This document shows positions 44,240 through 53,937 of a DNA stretch of 58,967 bases, piece by piece; positions within the stretch are counted from its first letter, which is position 1; the number at the start of each line of letters is the position of its first letter. This stretch comes from Hyphomicrobium sp. (GTDB lineage: Bacteria > Pseudomonadota > Alphaproteobacteria > Rhizobiales > Hyphomicrobiaceae): contig JABFRT010000035.1 of assembly GCA_013141015.1 (NCBI GenBank), positions 1 through 58,967 on the forward strand. The letters run 5' to 3'. The notes under the pieces are model-generated. The model saw only the letters and a program-made list of their open reading frames with translations, did no database searches and had not been told where the DNA came from. The position numbers and the translations under genes are program-made.

Positions 44240-45126
44240 GCATCACCGACAAGCTCACCGGTTCCAGCCCCGATGGACTTCCACCTTTACGCGACGTGAT
44301 CGAGCGTTATGACCTGCGAGCCAAGAAAAACCTGGGCCAGAACTTCCTGCTTGATCTCAATATTACCCGGCGCATCGCCCGCTTCTGCGGGGATATGAGC
44401 AATCGCACGATCCTTGAAATTGGTCCGGGTCCTGGTGGTTTGACGCGCGCGCTGCTGATAGAAGGCGCTGCCCGCGTCATCGCAATTGAACGCGACGAGC
44501 GTTGCCGCCCAGCGCTCGAAGAGATTGCCGCCCGTTATCCGGGGCAATTGGATGTGCATTTCGGTGACGCTCTGGAGGCCGATTGGCCGGCACTGACCGG
44601 CACCCCCACGGGTCCCATCACGATTGCCGCCAATCTGCCCTACGGCGTTGCCTCACTGTTGCTTGCCAATTGGCTGGAGACGGAGCCGTGGCCGCCGTGG
44701 TTCGACGGCATGGTACTGATGTTCCAGCGCGAAGTCGCCGAACGCATCGTTGCTGAGCCAAATTGCAAGGCCTATGGACGGCTCTCGGTTCTGTCGCAAT
44801 GGCGCACGGAACCCAAGATTGTCATGAACCTGCCGGCTGAAGCCTTCACGCCCCCGCCCAAGGTTGCATCAGCCGTTGTCGCGTTCACGCCGCGTGCATC
44901 CCCCTCGCCTGCGTGCTCTGTAAAAACGCTCGGGCGCGTCACTCAGGCAGCCTTCGGTCAGCGCCGCAAGATGTTGCGCGCCAGCCTCAAACAGCTGACG
45001 CCGATGCCAGAACTCTTGCTGCAACAAGCAGGGCTTGATCCAACCGACCGGGCCGAGGACTTGGCCGTCAGTGATTTTGCAGCGATGGCTGCGATCCTTG
45101 ACACCGCTGCCGCGGACAAAATCTAA
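44236..45126 (+). CDS. rsmA: 16S rRNA dimethyladenosine transferase RsmA (KsgA)
   Basis: 296 residues. Dimethylates the two adjacent adenines near the 3' end of 16S rRNA during 30S assembly. Motif [16 protein letters not shown], the [13 protein letters not shown] entry motif, [11 protein letters not shown] (motif IV, NLPY) and a C-terminal helical domain ([20 protein letters not shown]) are intact. The start overlaps pdxA by four bases. It ends convergently with gmk, the two stops overlapping by four bases at 45123-45126. Confidence 0.94.
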   Translation: MSITDKLTGSSPDGLPPLRDVIERYDLRAKKNLGQNFLLDLNITRRIARFCGDMSNRTILEIGPGPGGLTRALLIEGAARVIAIERDERCRPALEEIAARYPGQLDVHFGDALEADWPALTGTPTGPITIAANLPYGVASLLLANWLETEPWPPWFDGMVLMFQREVAERIVAEPNCKAYGRLSVLSQWRTEPKIVMNLPAEAFTPPPKVASAVVAFTPRASPSPACSVKTLGRVTQAAFGQRRKMLRASLKQLTPMPELLLQQAGLDPTDRAEDLAVSDFAAMAAILDTAAADKI

Positions 45127-45800
45127 AGCGCGCGCTGCATATCGCGGACGAACGCCGATAGCCCGAGCAAGCGCTCGCGCTTCAAACGCTCGGCGTTGAG
45201 AATTGACGTAACCGCGCTGACGCTCGTCTCCAGATCATTGTTGACGATGACGTAGTCGTATTCCGCCCAATGGCTGATTTCAGCGGATGCCGCTGCCATC
45301 CGCCGGGCCACCACGTCGGCTGGATCCTGTGCCCGGGATTTCAAGCGCTGTTCGAGGATATGGCCGGATGGCGGCAGCACGAACACCCGGACCACATCGC
45401 CCTTCATCTTCTCGGACAACTGCTGCGCGCCCTGCCAGTCGATATCAAACAGCACATCTTTACCGGCGCTGATTGCGGCCTCGACGGCGGCGCGCGGCGT
45501 GCCGTAGGAATTATCGAACACCTGTGCCCACTCGAGCAGTTCGCCGCCATCGCGCATGGCATTGAAGCGTTGTAGCTCGACAAAGAAATAGTCGATGCCG
45601 TCGCGCTCTCCGGGCCGCGCTTTGCGCGTTGTGACGGAGACCGACATGGCGATGCCGGGATCAGCTGCGATCAGGCGCCGGGCGAGTGTGGTTTTGCCCG
45701 CGCCCGACGGCGATGACAGAATATAGAGCACGCCGCGGCGCGCGATCTGCGGGCCTTGGGAGCTTGTGGTGGCCGATGCGGGTGGTGATGTTTGTGTCAT
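45123..45800 (-). CDS. gmk: Guanylate kinase
   Basis: 225 residues. Phosphorylates GMP to GDP. P-loop [10 protein letters not shown] (29-38), GMP-binding [24 protein letters not shown] and the lid region with [18 protein letters not shown]. The ATG at 45800 is favoured, because the protein then begins 20 residues before the P-loop; the open frame extends back into yicC. One base separates it from yicC, so the two share a transcript. Overlaps rsmA at the 3' end. Confidence 0.93.
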   Translation of the reverse strand: MTQTSPPASATTSSQGPQIARRGVLYILSSPSGAGKTTLARRLIAADPGIAMSVSVTTRKARPGERDGIDYFFVELQRFNAMRDGGELLEWAQVFDNSYGTPRAAVEAAISAGKDVLFDIDWQGAQQLSEKMKGDVVRVFVLPPSGHILEQRLKSRAQDPADVVARRMAAASAEISHWAEYDYVIVNNDLETSVSAVTSILNAERLKRERLLGLSAFVRDMQRAL

Positions 45801-45801
45801 A

Positions 45802-46689
45802 TTATTCGACGTTTTGCACTTGTTCGCGGAGTTGGTCGATGACGGTTTTGAGCGCGAGGCCAAGCCGTGTCACATCGACCGCATTGGCCTTAGAGCATAG
45901 CGTGTTGGCTTCGCGGTTGAATTCTTGCGCCAGAAAATCGAGCTTGCGGCCAACGGCACCTGGTTCTTTCAGAATATCACGCGCACCAGCCACATGCGCA
46001 TCTAGCCGGGCGAGTTCTTCCTCAACGTCGGCGCGGGTTGCGACCAAGATGGCTTCCTGATGCAGGCGATCTTTGTCGAAGCCGTTGTCGGCATCGACGA
46101 GGCGCGCAATCTGCTCCTTGACGCGCGCAAGAATGGCATCAACCGACCGTGACGGTGATGCGCGCACGGCAGCGGTCAAGCGTTCGATCTCAGCCACCTG
46201 ATCGCTGAGCACAGCGTTTAAGCGCAGTCCTTCCGCCCGGCGCGAGTCAAGCAAACGGTCGAGCGCGCGTTCAAACCCGGCAATCAGAAGCTTCTCGCGC
46301 ACCGCGCGAGCGTCCGCGCTTTCGCTGGTGTCGCTCTGTTCGAGCACGCCCTTGATCGTGAGAAGGGCAGCGGTGTCTGGCCGTTTGCCGCCGCAGATTT
46401 CAGCGGCGCGGTCCGCAGCCTTGAGGACATCTGTGAGGATCGCTTCGTTGAGGCGCACGTTTCCGCCGCTCACCCGGCGGTCGATGGTCAAGGTTGCAGA
46501 GACGTTGCCGCGGGTAAGGCGCTTGGCGGCGGCCTCGTGCAGCGCGGGCTCGATGGCATCGTTTCCCGGAGGATAGCGGAGCCGCACGTCAAGCCCGCGT
46601 CCGTTAACACTGCGTGCCTCCCAGGCCCAGGTAAAGCCGTCGCCGGTCCCCTCGGAACGGCCAAACCCGGTCATACTTGCGATTGTCAT
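45802..46689 (-). CDS. yicC: YicC-family endoribonuclease-type protein
   Basis: 295 residues. Members influence small-RNA turnover; YicC from E. coli is described as an RNase. N-terminal SMTGFGRSEG, then ARSVNGRGLDVRLRYPP, and the C-terminal RKLDFLAQEFNREANTLCSK (DUF1732) are all present. Start at ATG 46689: the family always opens with MTxSMTGFGR, which fits MTIASMTGFGR. Placed between mltG and gmk, as in many alphaproteobacteria. Confidence 0.92.
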   Translation of the reverse strand: MTIASMTGFGRSEGTGDGFTWAWEARSVNGRGLDVRLRYPPGNDAIEPALHEAAAKRLTRGNVSATLTIDRRVSGGNVRLNEAILTDVLKAADRAAEICGGKRPDTAALLTIKGVLEQSDTSESADARAVREKLLIAGFERALDRLLDSRRAEGLRLNAVLSDQVAEIERLTAAVRASPSRSVDAILARVKEQIARLVDADNGFDKDRLHQEAILVATRADVEEELARLDAHVAGARDILKEPGAVGRKLDFLAQEFNREANTLCSKANAVDVTRLGLALKTVIDQLREQVQNVE

Positions 46690-46787
46690 GAACTGTCCCG
46701 CGCTTGATGCCCGGCGGATACCGGCGCGGCGCAACTTACCCGGTGGGACACGGAACGCCAACAGGTGGACGGCTGAGGATAGCCGGA

Positions 46788-48191
46788 TTACGGCTTTTTT
46801 GGCTTACGCACGGGCAGCGGGATTTCCGCGGCATTCGCCGGGGTGACGGCCTTGGCGCCTTTGGATGCCGCGGCCTTTGCATCAGCTTTTCCGTCTGGCT
46901 TGGCATTTGACTTGCCGCTGTCTGCCTGATGCCTGGCGGCGGGTTGTGCTGGTGCGTCCGGATCGGTGGCTTCCGCAGCATTTGGCTCTGGAATTGGCGT
47001 GACATCGGGATCAGGCGCGGCGGCGTCGCGTTCGTCGGCCATGGTCTTCGGCTTTGTCTGCTTCTCGACTTCGCGCCACTTCTGAACCGCTGAATTGTGC
47101 TCCTTCAGCGTTTCGGAAAAGGCGTGGCCGCCGGTGCCGTCAGCAACGAAATAGAGATCATTGGTCTTCGCCGGGCTGAAGGTTGCTTCAAGCGCCGCGC
47201 GGCCTGGATTGGCTATCGGTCCAGGTGGCAGGCCGTTGATCTGGTAAGTGTTGTAGGCCGTCTTGGTGTCGATCTCGGTCCGCGTCAGACCGCGCCCGAG
47301 CGTTCCCTGCCCGCCTGTGATGCCGTAGATAATGGTCGGATCGGACTGCAGCCGCATGCCCTTCTTGAGGCGATTGTAGAACACAGCCGCCACGCGGTCA
47401 CGCTCATCGGGCTTGCCGGTTTCCTTCTCCACGATAGACGCAAATGTGACGGCTTCTTCGACCGTTCTGAGCGGCAGATCGGCAGGCCGCTTGTCCCAGA
47501 ACTTGGCCAGCGTCTTCTGCATTTCGGCCTGCATCTTTTCAATGATCTCCTGGCGCGAAGCGCCCTTGGAGAACTGATAAGTGTCGGGCAGCAGCGTACC
47601 TTCCGCTGGCGGCTTGGTGATATCGCCGGTCAGGTTGGCTTCGCCTTTCAAGCGTTCGACAATCTGCTGGCTGGTCAGGCCTTCAGGCACGGTCACTTTA
47701 TATAGGATCGATTTGCCCTCAGCCAGAACGTCCATCACTTGGCGCATTGAGGTGCGCTCTTTGAGTTCGTACTCGCCGGCCTTAAGTTCTGGAGTCTTCT
47801 TGGCACCAAACATCGATTGGACGAGGTGCCCGCCAATGAACGTCCAGCGATTGGTGATGATGCCTTCGCGTTCAAGGCGCTCGGCGATAGCGATGCGCCC
47901 TTCGCCCTTCGGCACCACGAAGGTCCGCGCGGTTTCAAGAGGGCCAGGGCTTTCATACTGATGCAGGACAACAAGGCCGGCGCCCGACAGGGTCAGCATG
48001 GCGACGAGGGCTACCGTGAAAAGCCCGCTGAACACGCGCACCGTACCCGCGACGAAGCGCGACGGTTCCCGCGCTTCCAATCCACGCGGGCGCGACGGCG
48101 CACGGCCCGGTTCCAACCGTTCTGCCGGGCTGCGCGCTGCAGCCGTCTTGGTGCGGCCGGTAACGTCAGGTTTTTTCCTGCGATTGCTCAT
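46788..48191 (-). CDS. mltG: Endolytic murein transglycosylase MltG
   Basis: 467 residues. Cuts nascent glycan strands and acts as a terminase. A basic cytoplasmic start (about 1-48), one membrane helix (VRVFSGLFTVALVAMLTLSG, about 51-70), a LysM-like segment and the YceG core follow. FASIVEKETG contains the catalytic Glu, and YNRLKKGMRLQSDPTIIYG and INGLPPGPIANPG are conserved. After about residue 390 the tail is low complexity (Ala, Pro, Lys, Asp) with no fold. That tail is longer than in E. coli and typical for the group. Next to fabF. Confidence 0.92.
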   Translation of the reverse strand: MSNRRKKPDVTGRTKTAAARSPAERLEPGRAPSRPRGLEAREPSRFVAGTVRVFSGLFTVALVAMLTLSGAGLVVLHQYESPGPLETARTFVVPKGEGRIAIAERLEREGIITNRWTFIGGHLVQSMFGAKKTPELKAGEYELKERTSMRQVMDVLAEGKSILYKVTVPEGLTSQQIVERLKGEANLTGDITKPPAEGTLLPDTYQFSKGASRQEIIEKMQAEMQKTLAKFWDKRPADLPLRTVEEAVTFASIVEKETGKPDERDRVAAVFYNRLKKGMRLQSDPTIIYGITGGQGTLGRGLTRTEIDTKTAYNTYQINGLPPGPIANPGRAALEATFSPAKTNDLYFVADGTGGHAFSETLKEHNSAVQKWREVEKQTKPKTMADERDAAAPDPDVTPIPEPNAAEATDPDAPAQPAARHQADSGKSNAKPDGKADAKAAASKGAKAVTPANAAEIPLPVRKPKKP

Positions 48192-48334
48192 ACCGTCGAA
48201 AATACCAATTTATCCGGCCACTCGATGCGCCTGATTAGGCCCGCACTGAGGGGCCTCTGTTTAAAGGCTTCAATGCCTCAGCATATGCTGCAACGGTCGG
48301 CGTAAAATGTGGCGAAACAGCGAAGACAACAGGG

Positions 48335-49597
48335 TTATGCGACCCGGCGGAAGACCAGCGATGCATTGGTGCCGCCAAAGCCGAACGAATTGGACAGCGC
48401 CGTATCGATCTGCAGCTTCTTTGGCTTGTGGGCCACCAGATCGATCGCTGTTTCAACCGACGGATTGTCGAGATTGAGGGTTGGCGGAGCGATGTTGTCG
48501 CGTATGGCGAGCACCGAGAACACGGCTTCGACGGCACCGGCTGCGCCCAGCAAATGGCCAATCGCAGACTTGGTCGAGGACATGGTCAACTTGCCAGTGC
48601 TGTTGCCAAACAGGCGCTCGACGGCCTTGAGTTCGATTTCATCGCCCATCGGCGTTGAGGTGCCGTGTGCGTTGACATAGTCAATCTCGTCGGCGCTGAC
48701 GCCGGCCCGCTTCAAGGCCGCCTTCATGCAACGGTATGCGCCGTCGCCGCTCTCGGCTGGTGCGGTGATGTGATAGGCGTCACCCGACATGCCATAGCCG
48801 ATGACTTCGGCATAGATGCGTGCGCCGCGCGCCTTGGCGTGCTCGTATTCCTCAAGCACCACAATGCCGGCACCCTCGCCCATCACGAAGCCATCACGGT
48901 CCCGGTCATACGGGCGCGAGGCGAGAGTCGGGTTGTCGTTAAAACCTGTCGAGAGTGCCCGGCAGGCGGCAAAACCCGCCATCGCGATTCTGCAAATAGG
49001 GCTCTCAGCGCCGCCCGCAACCATCACGTCAGCATCGCCCAGCGCGACGATGCGCGCGGCGTCGCCAATCGCGTGCGTTCCGGTCGCGCAGGCTGTCACG
49101 ACTGCGTGGTTCGGGCCTTTCAGCTGATGCTTGATCGAGACATATCCGGCCGCGAGATTGATCAGCCGGCCCGGAATGAAAAACGGCGATATGCGGCGCG
49201 GACCTTTGTCCTTGAGCAGCAGCGACGTGTCAGCAATGCCAGACAGCCCGCCAATGCCGGAACCGATCAGGACCCCTGCGCTTTCTTGCTGTTCTGCGGT
49301 TTTGAATTCGAGACCTGAATCGGCGATCGCCTGATCGGCGGCGGCCTGCGCGTAAACGATGAAATCATCGACCTTGCGCTGCTCCTTCGGCTCCATCCAA
49401 TCATCGGGATTGAATTTGCCGTCGGCCGTCGCGCCGCGGGGGATGAAATTGGCAATCTGGCAGGTGATATCCGAGACTTCAAATTCGCTGATCCGGCGGG
49501 CCCCGTTCTGGCCTGCAAGCAATGCTGACCACGAGGCTTCCACACCGCAGCCGACCGGCGTTACCAAACCCAAACCCGTAATGACCACGCGGCGCAT
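48335..49597 (-). CDS. fabF: 3-oxoacyl-ACP synthase II FabF
   Basis: 420 residues. Elongates acyl-ACP with malonyl-ACP in type II fatty-acid synthesis. The Cys-His-His triad is visible in VVTACATGTHAIG, VNAHGTSTPMGD and SAIGHLLGAAGA. The start at ATG 49597 (MRRVVITGLGLVTPVG) is standard; the frame extends upstream without homology. The gap to acpP (239 bp) is larger than in many relatives and holds two palindromes. Confidence 0.94.
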   Translation of the reverse strand: MRRVVITGLGLVTPVGCGVEASWSALLAGQNGARRISEFEVSDITCQIANFIPRGATADGKFNPDDWMEPKEQRKVDDFIVYAQAAADQAIADSGLEFKTAEQQESAGVLIGSGIGGLSGIADTSLLLKDKGPRRISPFFIPGRLINLAAGYVSIKHQLKGPNHAVVTACATGTHAIGDAARIVALGDADVMVAGGAESPICRIAMAGFAACRALSTGFNDNPTLASRPYDRDRDGFVMGEGAGIVVLEEYEHAKARGARIYAEVIGYGMSGDAYHITAPAESGDGAYRCMKAALKRAGVSADEIDYVNAHGTSTPMGDEIELKAVERLFGNSTGKLTMSSTKSAIGHLLGAAGAVEAVFSVLAIRDNIAPPTLNLDNPSVETAIDLVAHKPKKLQIDTALSNSFGFGGTNASLVFRRVA

Positions 49598-49744
49598 GAT
49601 CTTGATCCTGCCAAATAGAGTGTTGACCAATTGCAGTCTGACGATAATGCGGACACGGCTTTGCAATCAGCTCAGGACGCAACCCGCATATGACCAGGGG
49701 GCCGGTTGACCCAGCCCCCCGCTCAAAAAAGCACAGCCTCAAAT

Positions 49745-49763
49745 GCCTGATCAAGCGATCAGG
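49745..49763 (-). terminator. Short hairpin between acpP and fabF
   Basis: CCTGATC and GATCAGG form a 7-bp stem around AAGC (minus strand CCTGATC-GCTT-GATCAGG). On the minus strand CATTTGAGGCTGTGCTTTTTT follows, giving a T-run 15 bases later, so it may attenuate transcription after acpP. Confidence 0.5.
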
Positions 49764-49787
49764 TTTGGGTGTGGCGGCAGCACCAGT

Positions 49788-49807
49788 GCCGATCAGCGCT
49801 GATCGGC
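49788..49807. repeat. Perfect 20-bp palindrome after acpP
   Basis: GCCGATCAGCGCTGATCGGC reads the same on both strands, 30 bp beyond the acpP stop. It may be part of the terminator or a protein-binding site. No spacer is present, which speaks against a simple hairpin. Confidence 0.55.
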
Positions 49808-49836
49808 GCTTTGGCGAGCCAGTGCAGCAGCGCGCA

Positions 49837-50079
49837 TTAAGCGGCGCTGGCGTTCTTTTCGAGGAACTTCACCGCGTCGCCAACGGTCAGAATGTGCTCC
49901 GCAGCGTCGTCGGGAATTTCGCAACCGAATTCTTCTTCGAACGCCATCACGAGTTCGACCGTATCCAAGCTATCGGCGCCCAGATCGTCGATAAAGCTGG
50001 CGTTTTCCGTGACTTTGTCGGTCTCGACGCCGAGATGCTCAACAACGATCTTCTTCACGCGCTCTGCGACATCGCTCAT
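49837..50079 (-). CDS. acpP: Acyl carrier protein AcpP
   Basis: 80 residues, highly acidic four-helix protein. The phosphopantetheine attachment Ser37 lies in [13 protein letters not shown], and the recognition helix is unaltered. GAGGA lies seven bases before the ATG. It carries growing fatty acids to FabF and FabG. It is the central gene of the fab cluster and has its own large upstream region. Confidence 0.96.
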   Translation of the reverse strand: MSDVAERVKKIVVEHLGVETDKVTENASFIDDLGADSLDTVELVMAFEEEFGCEIPDDAAEHILTVGDAVKFLEKNASAA

Positions 50080-50482
50080 CGTCTATCCTCGTGTCTTTCT
50101 TTCAAGGGGCTCGCCAGTCAGTGCCGCGTCAGCCGTTCTTACAGTTCAGTGTTGTACAAAGTTTACGAGCTGCCGGGAAAGTACCCATTTGCGAAACCCA
50201 AAACTTTCTTGTCGTGTGGCATTAGCGTTGAGTCGTGTCTCCGCACCATTGCCCAATGTTCCGAAATGCCGGGTTTGTCCCCAGGTTCCCGCTGCCCCTG
50301 TGACACCATCAGATGCCCGCAAAACGTGGTGTCGTTAACACACTTCCCAGGCAATGCAAAGCATGCGCGAGGACGTTTCCCGGGTGATGGTCAGCGCGGC
50401 AAAAACGCCGTTTTTCGCTTGCCCCGGGTATTTACCATAGGCCTGCCGGGGTACATCTCTGCTTCAAGGCGGGCCCTGCGCC
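50080..50482. other. acpP promoter region and fabG terminators
   Basis: 403 bp without a gene. On the minus strand it must hold a strong acpP promoter; a clear -35/-10 pair could not be assigned with confidence. Near the fabG end lie two inverted repeats (50422-50451, and AAAAAC-GCC-GTTTTT at 50401-50415) that could end the fabG transcript. Confidence 0.45.
50422..50451 (-). terminator. Candidate fabG terminator
   Basis: CCCCGG and CCGGGG pair across 18 bases, followed on the minus strand by a second hairpin with an A/T-rich stem (GTTTTT/AAAAAC at 50401-50415). The pair together would form a tandem terminator about 30-80 bp after the fabG stop. Confidence 0.45.
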
Positions 50483-51229
50483 CTAAACCATGGCCATCCC
50501 GCCATTGATGTGCAGCGTCTGACCGGTGATATAACCGCCCTCGTTGGACGCCAGATACAGGCATCCAGCCGCGATATCTGTTGGCGTGCCAAACTTCTGC
50601 GCTGGAATGATCGCTGCGATTTCGCCCTTCTGCTTCTCGTTCAGAACGTCGGTCATGGCGGTCTGAATGAAGCCCGGCGCGATGCAGTTGGCGGTGATGC
50701 CGCGTGAGCCGACTTCGCGTGCAAGGCTCTTGGTCATGCCGATCATGCCGGCTTTCGAAGCCGCGTAATTGCCCTGTCCGGGATTGCCGAACACGCCCGA
50801 CACCGAGGCGATATTGATGATGCGGCCGTAGCCGGTCTTGGAGCGCATCATATGGCGCGATCCCGCGCGGCACAGCATGAATGTCGAGGTCAGGTTGACG
50901 GCGATCACGTCGTCCCACTGCTCGTCTTTCATAACCATGAACAGATTGTCCTTTGTAAGACCGGCGTTGTTGACGACGATATCAAGGCGGCCGCCGACGG
51001 CCTTGACGGCCTCGTCGATCAGCTTGGCGACCTGAGCACGGTCGGCGAGGTCGCACGGCACAACGTGGACGCGGTCGCCGAGTTCGGATTTCAAGGCTTC
51101 GAGCGCCTCGACCTTGCGGCCCGAAATAGCGACCGTTGCGCCGTGCTTATGGAATACGCGCGCGATTTCGGCCCCGATGCCGCCGGTCGCGCCCGTGACG
51201 AGTGCGGTCTTACCTGTTAAGTCGAACAT
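50483..51229 (-). CDS. fabG: 3-oxoacyl-ACP reductase FabG
   Basis: 248 residues, SDR fold. NADPH-dependent first reduction in fatty-acid elongation. Cofactor motif TGATGGIG (12-19), NNAG (87-90), and the active-site triad Ser142, Tyr155, Lys159 in the stretch ending GNYAASKAG. Start ATG 51229; nine bases separate it from the fabD stop, so the two are co-transcribed. All residues for activity are present. Confidence 0.95.
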   Translation of the reverse strand: MFDLTGKTALVTGATGGIGAEIARVFHKHGATVAISGRKVEALEALKSELGDRVHVVPCDLADRAQVAKLIDEAVKAVGGRLDIVVNNAGLTKDNLFMVMKDEQWDDVIAVNLTSTFMLCRAGSRHMMRSKTGYGRIINIASVSGVFGNPGQGNYAASKAGMIGMTKSLAREVGSRGITANCIAPGFIQTAMTDVLNEKQKGEIAAIIPAQKFGTPTDIAAGCLYLASNEGGYITGQTLHINGGMAMV

Positions 51230-51238
51230 GATTTCTCC

Positions 51239-52186
51239 TTAAGCCAAAAGCGCGGCCAGCACCGCGTCGATATCTGCAGGCGTGCCGACGCTTGCTGCGT
51301 TGGCGGTTGATGCGGTTCGCTTGACGAGACCGGCGAGCACTTTGCCCGATCCGATTTCGTAAAAATCCGTGATGCCGTTGGCGGCCATATAGGCGACGCA
51401 TTCGCGCCAGCGGACCGTGCCGACGACCTGTTCGACCAGGCGCTTCTTGATCTCTTCAGGGTCCGAAATCGCGGTTGCAACGACGTTTGCGACCACTGGC
51501 ACCACTGGTTTGTGAACTTGCACCTTGCCCAGCGCTTCGGCCATTGCGTCGGCGGCAGGTTGCATCAGCGCACAATGGAATGGTGCGGACACGGGTAGAA
51601 TAACAGCGCGGCGCACGCCGAGCGGTTTACCGATCTCGGCCACCCGGTCAATCGCGCGCTTATGGCCCGACAGCACAACTTGCGTCGGCTCGTTGTCGTT
51701 GGCGACTTGGCAGCAATCGCCTTGGGCGGCTTCTGCTGCGACTTTCACAGCGACATCCATACCAACGCCGAGCAGCGCCGCCATCGCGCCTTCACCGACC
51801 GCGACGGCTTTCTGCATCGCCCGCCCGCGCAGTTTCAAAAGCCGCGCGGTATCGGCGAGGGAGAACGCGCCTGCTGCTGCGAGCGCCGAGTATTCTCCGA
51901 GTGAGTGACCGGCGACGAATTTGACTTTGTCTTGAAGACGGAAGCCTTTCTCCTGCTCGAGTACGCGCATCACGGCCATTGATACCGCCATCAAGGCGGG
52001 CTGGGCGTTCTCGGTCAGTGTCAGCGTGTCCTTGGGTCCGTCCCACATGATCGCCGACAGCTTCTGGCCGAGCGCTTCGTCAACCTCATCGAACACGGCG
52101 CGCGCCGCGCTGAAATTCTCAGCCAGAGCTTTGCCCATGCCGACATCTTGGCTGCCCTGCCCTGGAAATACGAATGCGATGGCCAT
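51239..52186 (-). CDS. fabD: Malonyl-CoA-ACP transacylase FabD
   Basis: 315 residues. Loads malonyl onto ACP. FVFPGQGSQDVGMGK at the start, the nucleophile Ser95 in GHSLGEYSALAAAGA, and PVSAPFHC with the catalytic His are intact. The C-terminal part (FYEIGSGKVLAGLVKR) is conserved. First gene of the fab run; no rpsF/rpsR genes are seen upstream in this window. Confidence 0.95.
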   Translation of the reverse strand: MAIAFVFPGQGSQDVGMGKALAENFSAARAVFDEVDEALGQKLSAIMWDGPKDTLTLTENAQPALMAVSMAVMRVLEQEKGFRLQDKVKFVAGHSLGEYSALAAAGAFSLADTARLLKLRGRAMQKAVAVGEGAMAALLGVGMDVAVKVAAEAAQGDCCQVANDNEPTQVVLSGHKRAIDRVAEIGKPLGVRRAVILPVSAPFHCALMQPAADAMAEALGKVQVHKPVVPVVANVVATAISDPEEIKKRLVEQVVGTVRWRECVAYMAANGITDFYEIGSGKVLAGLVKRTASTANAASVGTPADIDAVLAALLA

Positions 52187-52332
52187 TTAAACCGATCCCC
52201 TTGCCTCTCATGTCGTGGGCTACACCCCTGTTTTGTGGGCTTTAAGGGCACTGGCCGGGCACGCATGTCAAGGCGGTGCGGCGCCGATCCTTGCGGCAAG
52301 CGGACGCGAGGCGGCCGGATCGAAGCCCGGGA

Positions 52333-52851
52333 TCAGGCCTCGGCCAGTAAATCGTCGAGGTCGAGGGCGGCTGTGATCATGGCGAGATTGCCATTTGCGT
52401 CGCGCGGCCATTCAGCTTCGCTGCGGTCCCAATATAGCTCAATGCCGTTGCCATCGGGATCGTTTAAATATAGCGCCTCGCTGACCCCATGGTCGCTGGC
52501 ACCTGTCAGCGGAATTTGCGCCTGTACAAGCCGTTTCAGCGCGTCTGCGAGACTGGCACGGGTCGGATACAGCAACGCCACATGATAAAGCCCGGTCGTG
52601 CCGCGCGGCGGCGGCGGCCCTCCCCTGCTTTCCCAGGTATTCAATCCGATGTGATGATGATAGCCGCCAGCCGAAATGAAAGCTGCCTGCGTGCCATAGC
52701 GCTGCGTTAGATCGAAGCCGAGCACCCCGCAATAAAATGCCAATGCGCGGTTGAGATCACTGACTTTCAAATGGACGTGGCCGACGCGCACGCCGCCATC
52801 GATGGCACGATGCGGAATTTGCGGGACGGTGTTTGAGTGTTCTTCCGGCAT
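52333..52851 (-). CDS. VOC-family (glyoxalase-like) dioxygenase-type protein
   Basis: 172 residues, two βαβββ units of the vicinal oxygen chelate fold. Metal-binding candidates are His in VGHVHLKVSDL, His in YHHHIGLNTW and Glu in DPDGNGIELYWDR. The layout fits catechol-2,3-dioxygenase-like (CatE) proteins more than glyoxalase I. The ATG at 52851 is used, since the family begins soon after. The DUF808 gene is 14 bp upstream on the same strand. Substrate unknown. Confidence 0.83.
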   Translation of the reverse strand: MPEEHSNTVPQIPHRAIDGGVRVGHVHLKVSDLNRALAFYCGVLGFDLTQRYGTQAAFISAGGYHHHIGLNTWESRGGPPPPRGTTGLYHVALLYPTRASLADALKRLVQAQIPLTGASDHGVSEALYLNDPDGNGIELYWDRSEAEWPRDANGNLAMITAALDLDDLLAEA

Positions 52852-52865
52852 TGCGGCTCCTGCGT

Positions 52866-53831
52866 TTACGCCGCGCGTTTGAACAGGCGCATGAACGGAT
52901 TGGCAATCACGCCCCACAGCAATGCCGTGATGCCGCCAGCGATGAGCCCAACAACGGCCGACGACAGCGCGGTTGCGAGCCAGGCCAGCAAACCGCCGAT
53001 GCCGGGAACCGCGCCTTTAATCGCCTCGGCAATTGTGTGCTGCAGATGCTCCGGCCCGCTGATACCGAACTCGTTCAGGCCGTGGATCAGGATGCCGCCG
53101 CCGACCCACAGCATAGCCACGGTGCCGACCAGCGCCAACAGCTTCAGAAATGGCGGCATACCGTAGACCAGGGCGCGGCCAACCGGCTTCGACACCGGTC
53201 CACCCTTCTGCGCCAGATAGAGACCAACATCGTCGGCCTTCACGATCATAGCGACCGCGCCATAGACACCAGCCGTCACGAAAAGTGCGACGGCAGCAAG
53301 CACCAATGCCTTCACGAACAGATCCGGCTCAACGATACTGGCCAGAGAGATGGCCATGATTTCAGCCGACAACACCATGTCGGTGCGGATCGCGCCGTTG
53401 ACCTTCTGGTCTTCAAAAGCCTTAGCGTCGGTAGCGCTTCCATCGATAGCTGCGCCACCGCCCGCATCGCTATGCCCGGTCAGCTTCTCGTGGACCTTTT
53501 CATAGCCTTCAAAACACAAATACAAGCCGCCAATCATCAGAATGGGCGTCAGCAGCCAGGGCGCAAAGATCGACAGCGCCATGCCGGCAGGGAGCAGATA
53601 GAGGATCTTATTTTTGAGCGAGCCCCAGGCGATTTTGCCGACAATCGGCAATTCCCGTTCGGCCGCCAAACCGACCACATAGCGTGGCGTGACGGCAGCA
53701 TCGTCGATGACGACGCCCGCTGCTTTGGCGCTTGCTTGCGCCGCTTGCCCCGCAGCATCGTCAAGCGTGGCGGCTGCAATTTTGGTCAGAGCCACGACGT
53801 CATCTAGAAGTGCCAGCAGTCCGCCGCTCAT
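52866..53831 (-). CDS. DUF808 (YedI-like) membrane protein
   Basis: 321 residues. N-terminal amphipathic part with MSGGLLALLDDVVALTKIAA, the typical family opening, followed by about six membrane helices (LYLLPAGMALSIFAPWLLTP, LVLAAVALFVTAGVYGAVAM, FLKLLALVGTVAMLWVGGGI, LATALSSAVVGLIAGGITAL and others). Conserved polar residues sit in the loop GGLYLCFEGYEKVHEKL. Function of the family is not known. The start at 53831 is decided by this family opening; the frame extends upstream to 54038 over the MFS 3' end. Confidence 0.85.
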   Translation of the reverse strand: MSGGLLALLDDVVALTKIAAATLDDAAGQAAQASAKAAGVVIDDAAVTPRYVVGLAAERELPIVGKIAWGSLKNKILYLLPAGMALSIFAPWLLTPILMIGGLYLCFEGYEKVHEKLTGHSDAGGGAAIDGSATDAKAFEDQKVNGAIRTDMVLSAEIMAISLASIVEPDLFVKALVLAAVALFVTAGVYGAVAMIVKADDVGLYLAQKGGPVSKPVGRALVYGMPPFLKLLALVGTVAMLWVGGGILIHGLNEFGISGPEHLQHTIAEAIKGAVPGIGGLLAWLATALSSAVVGLIAGGITALLWGVIANPFMRLFKRAA

Positions 53832-53937
53832 GTCACCTGTTCCCTCTCGGGGCTTATGCGGCCGCCGCCACGGCCCCGCGATATGTCCGGCCCGGACTTG
53901 ACCTGATCTGCCAACCGGATGCAAGCGGGCAGCAGCG

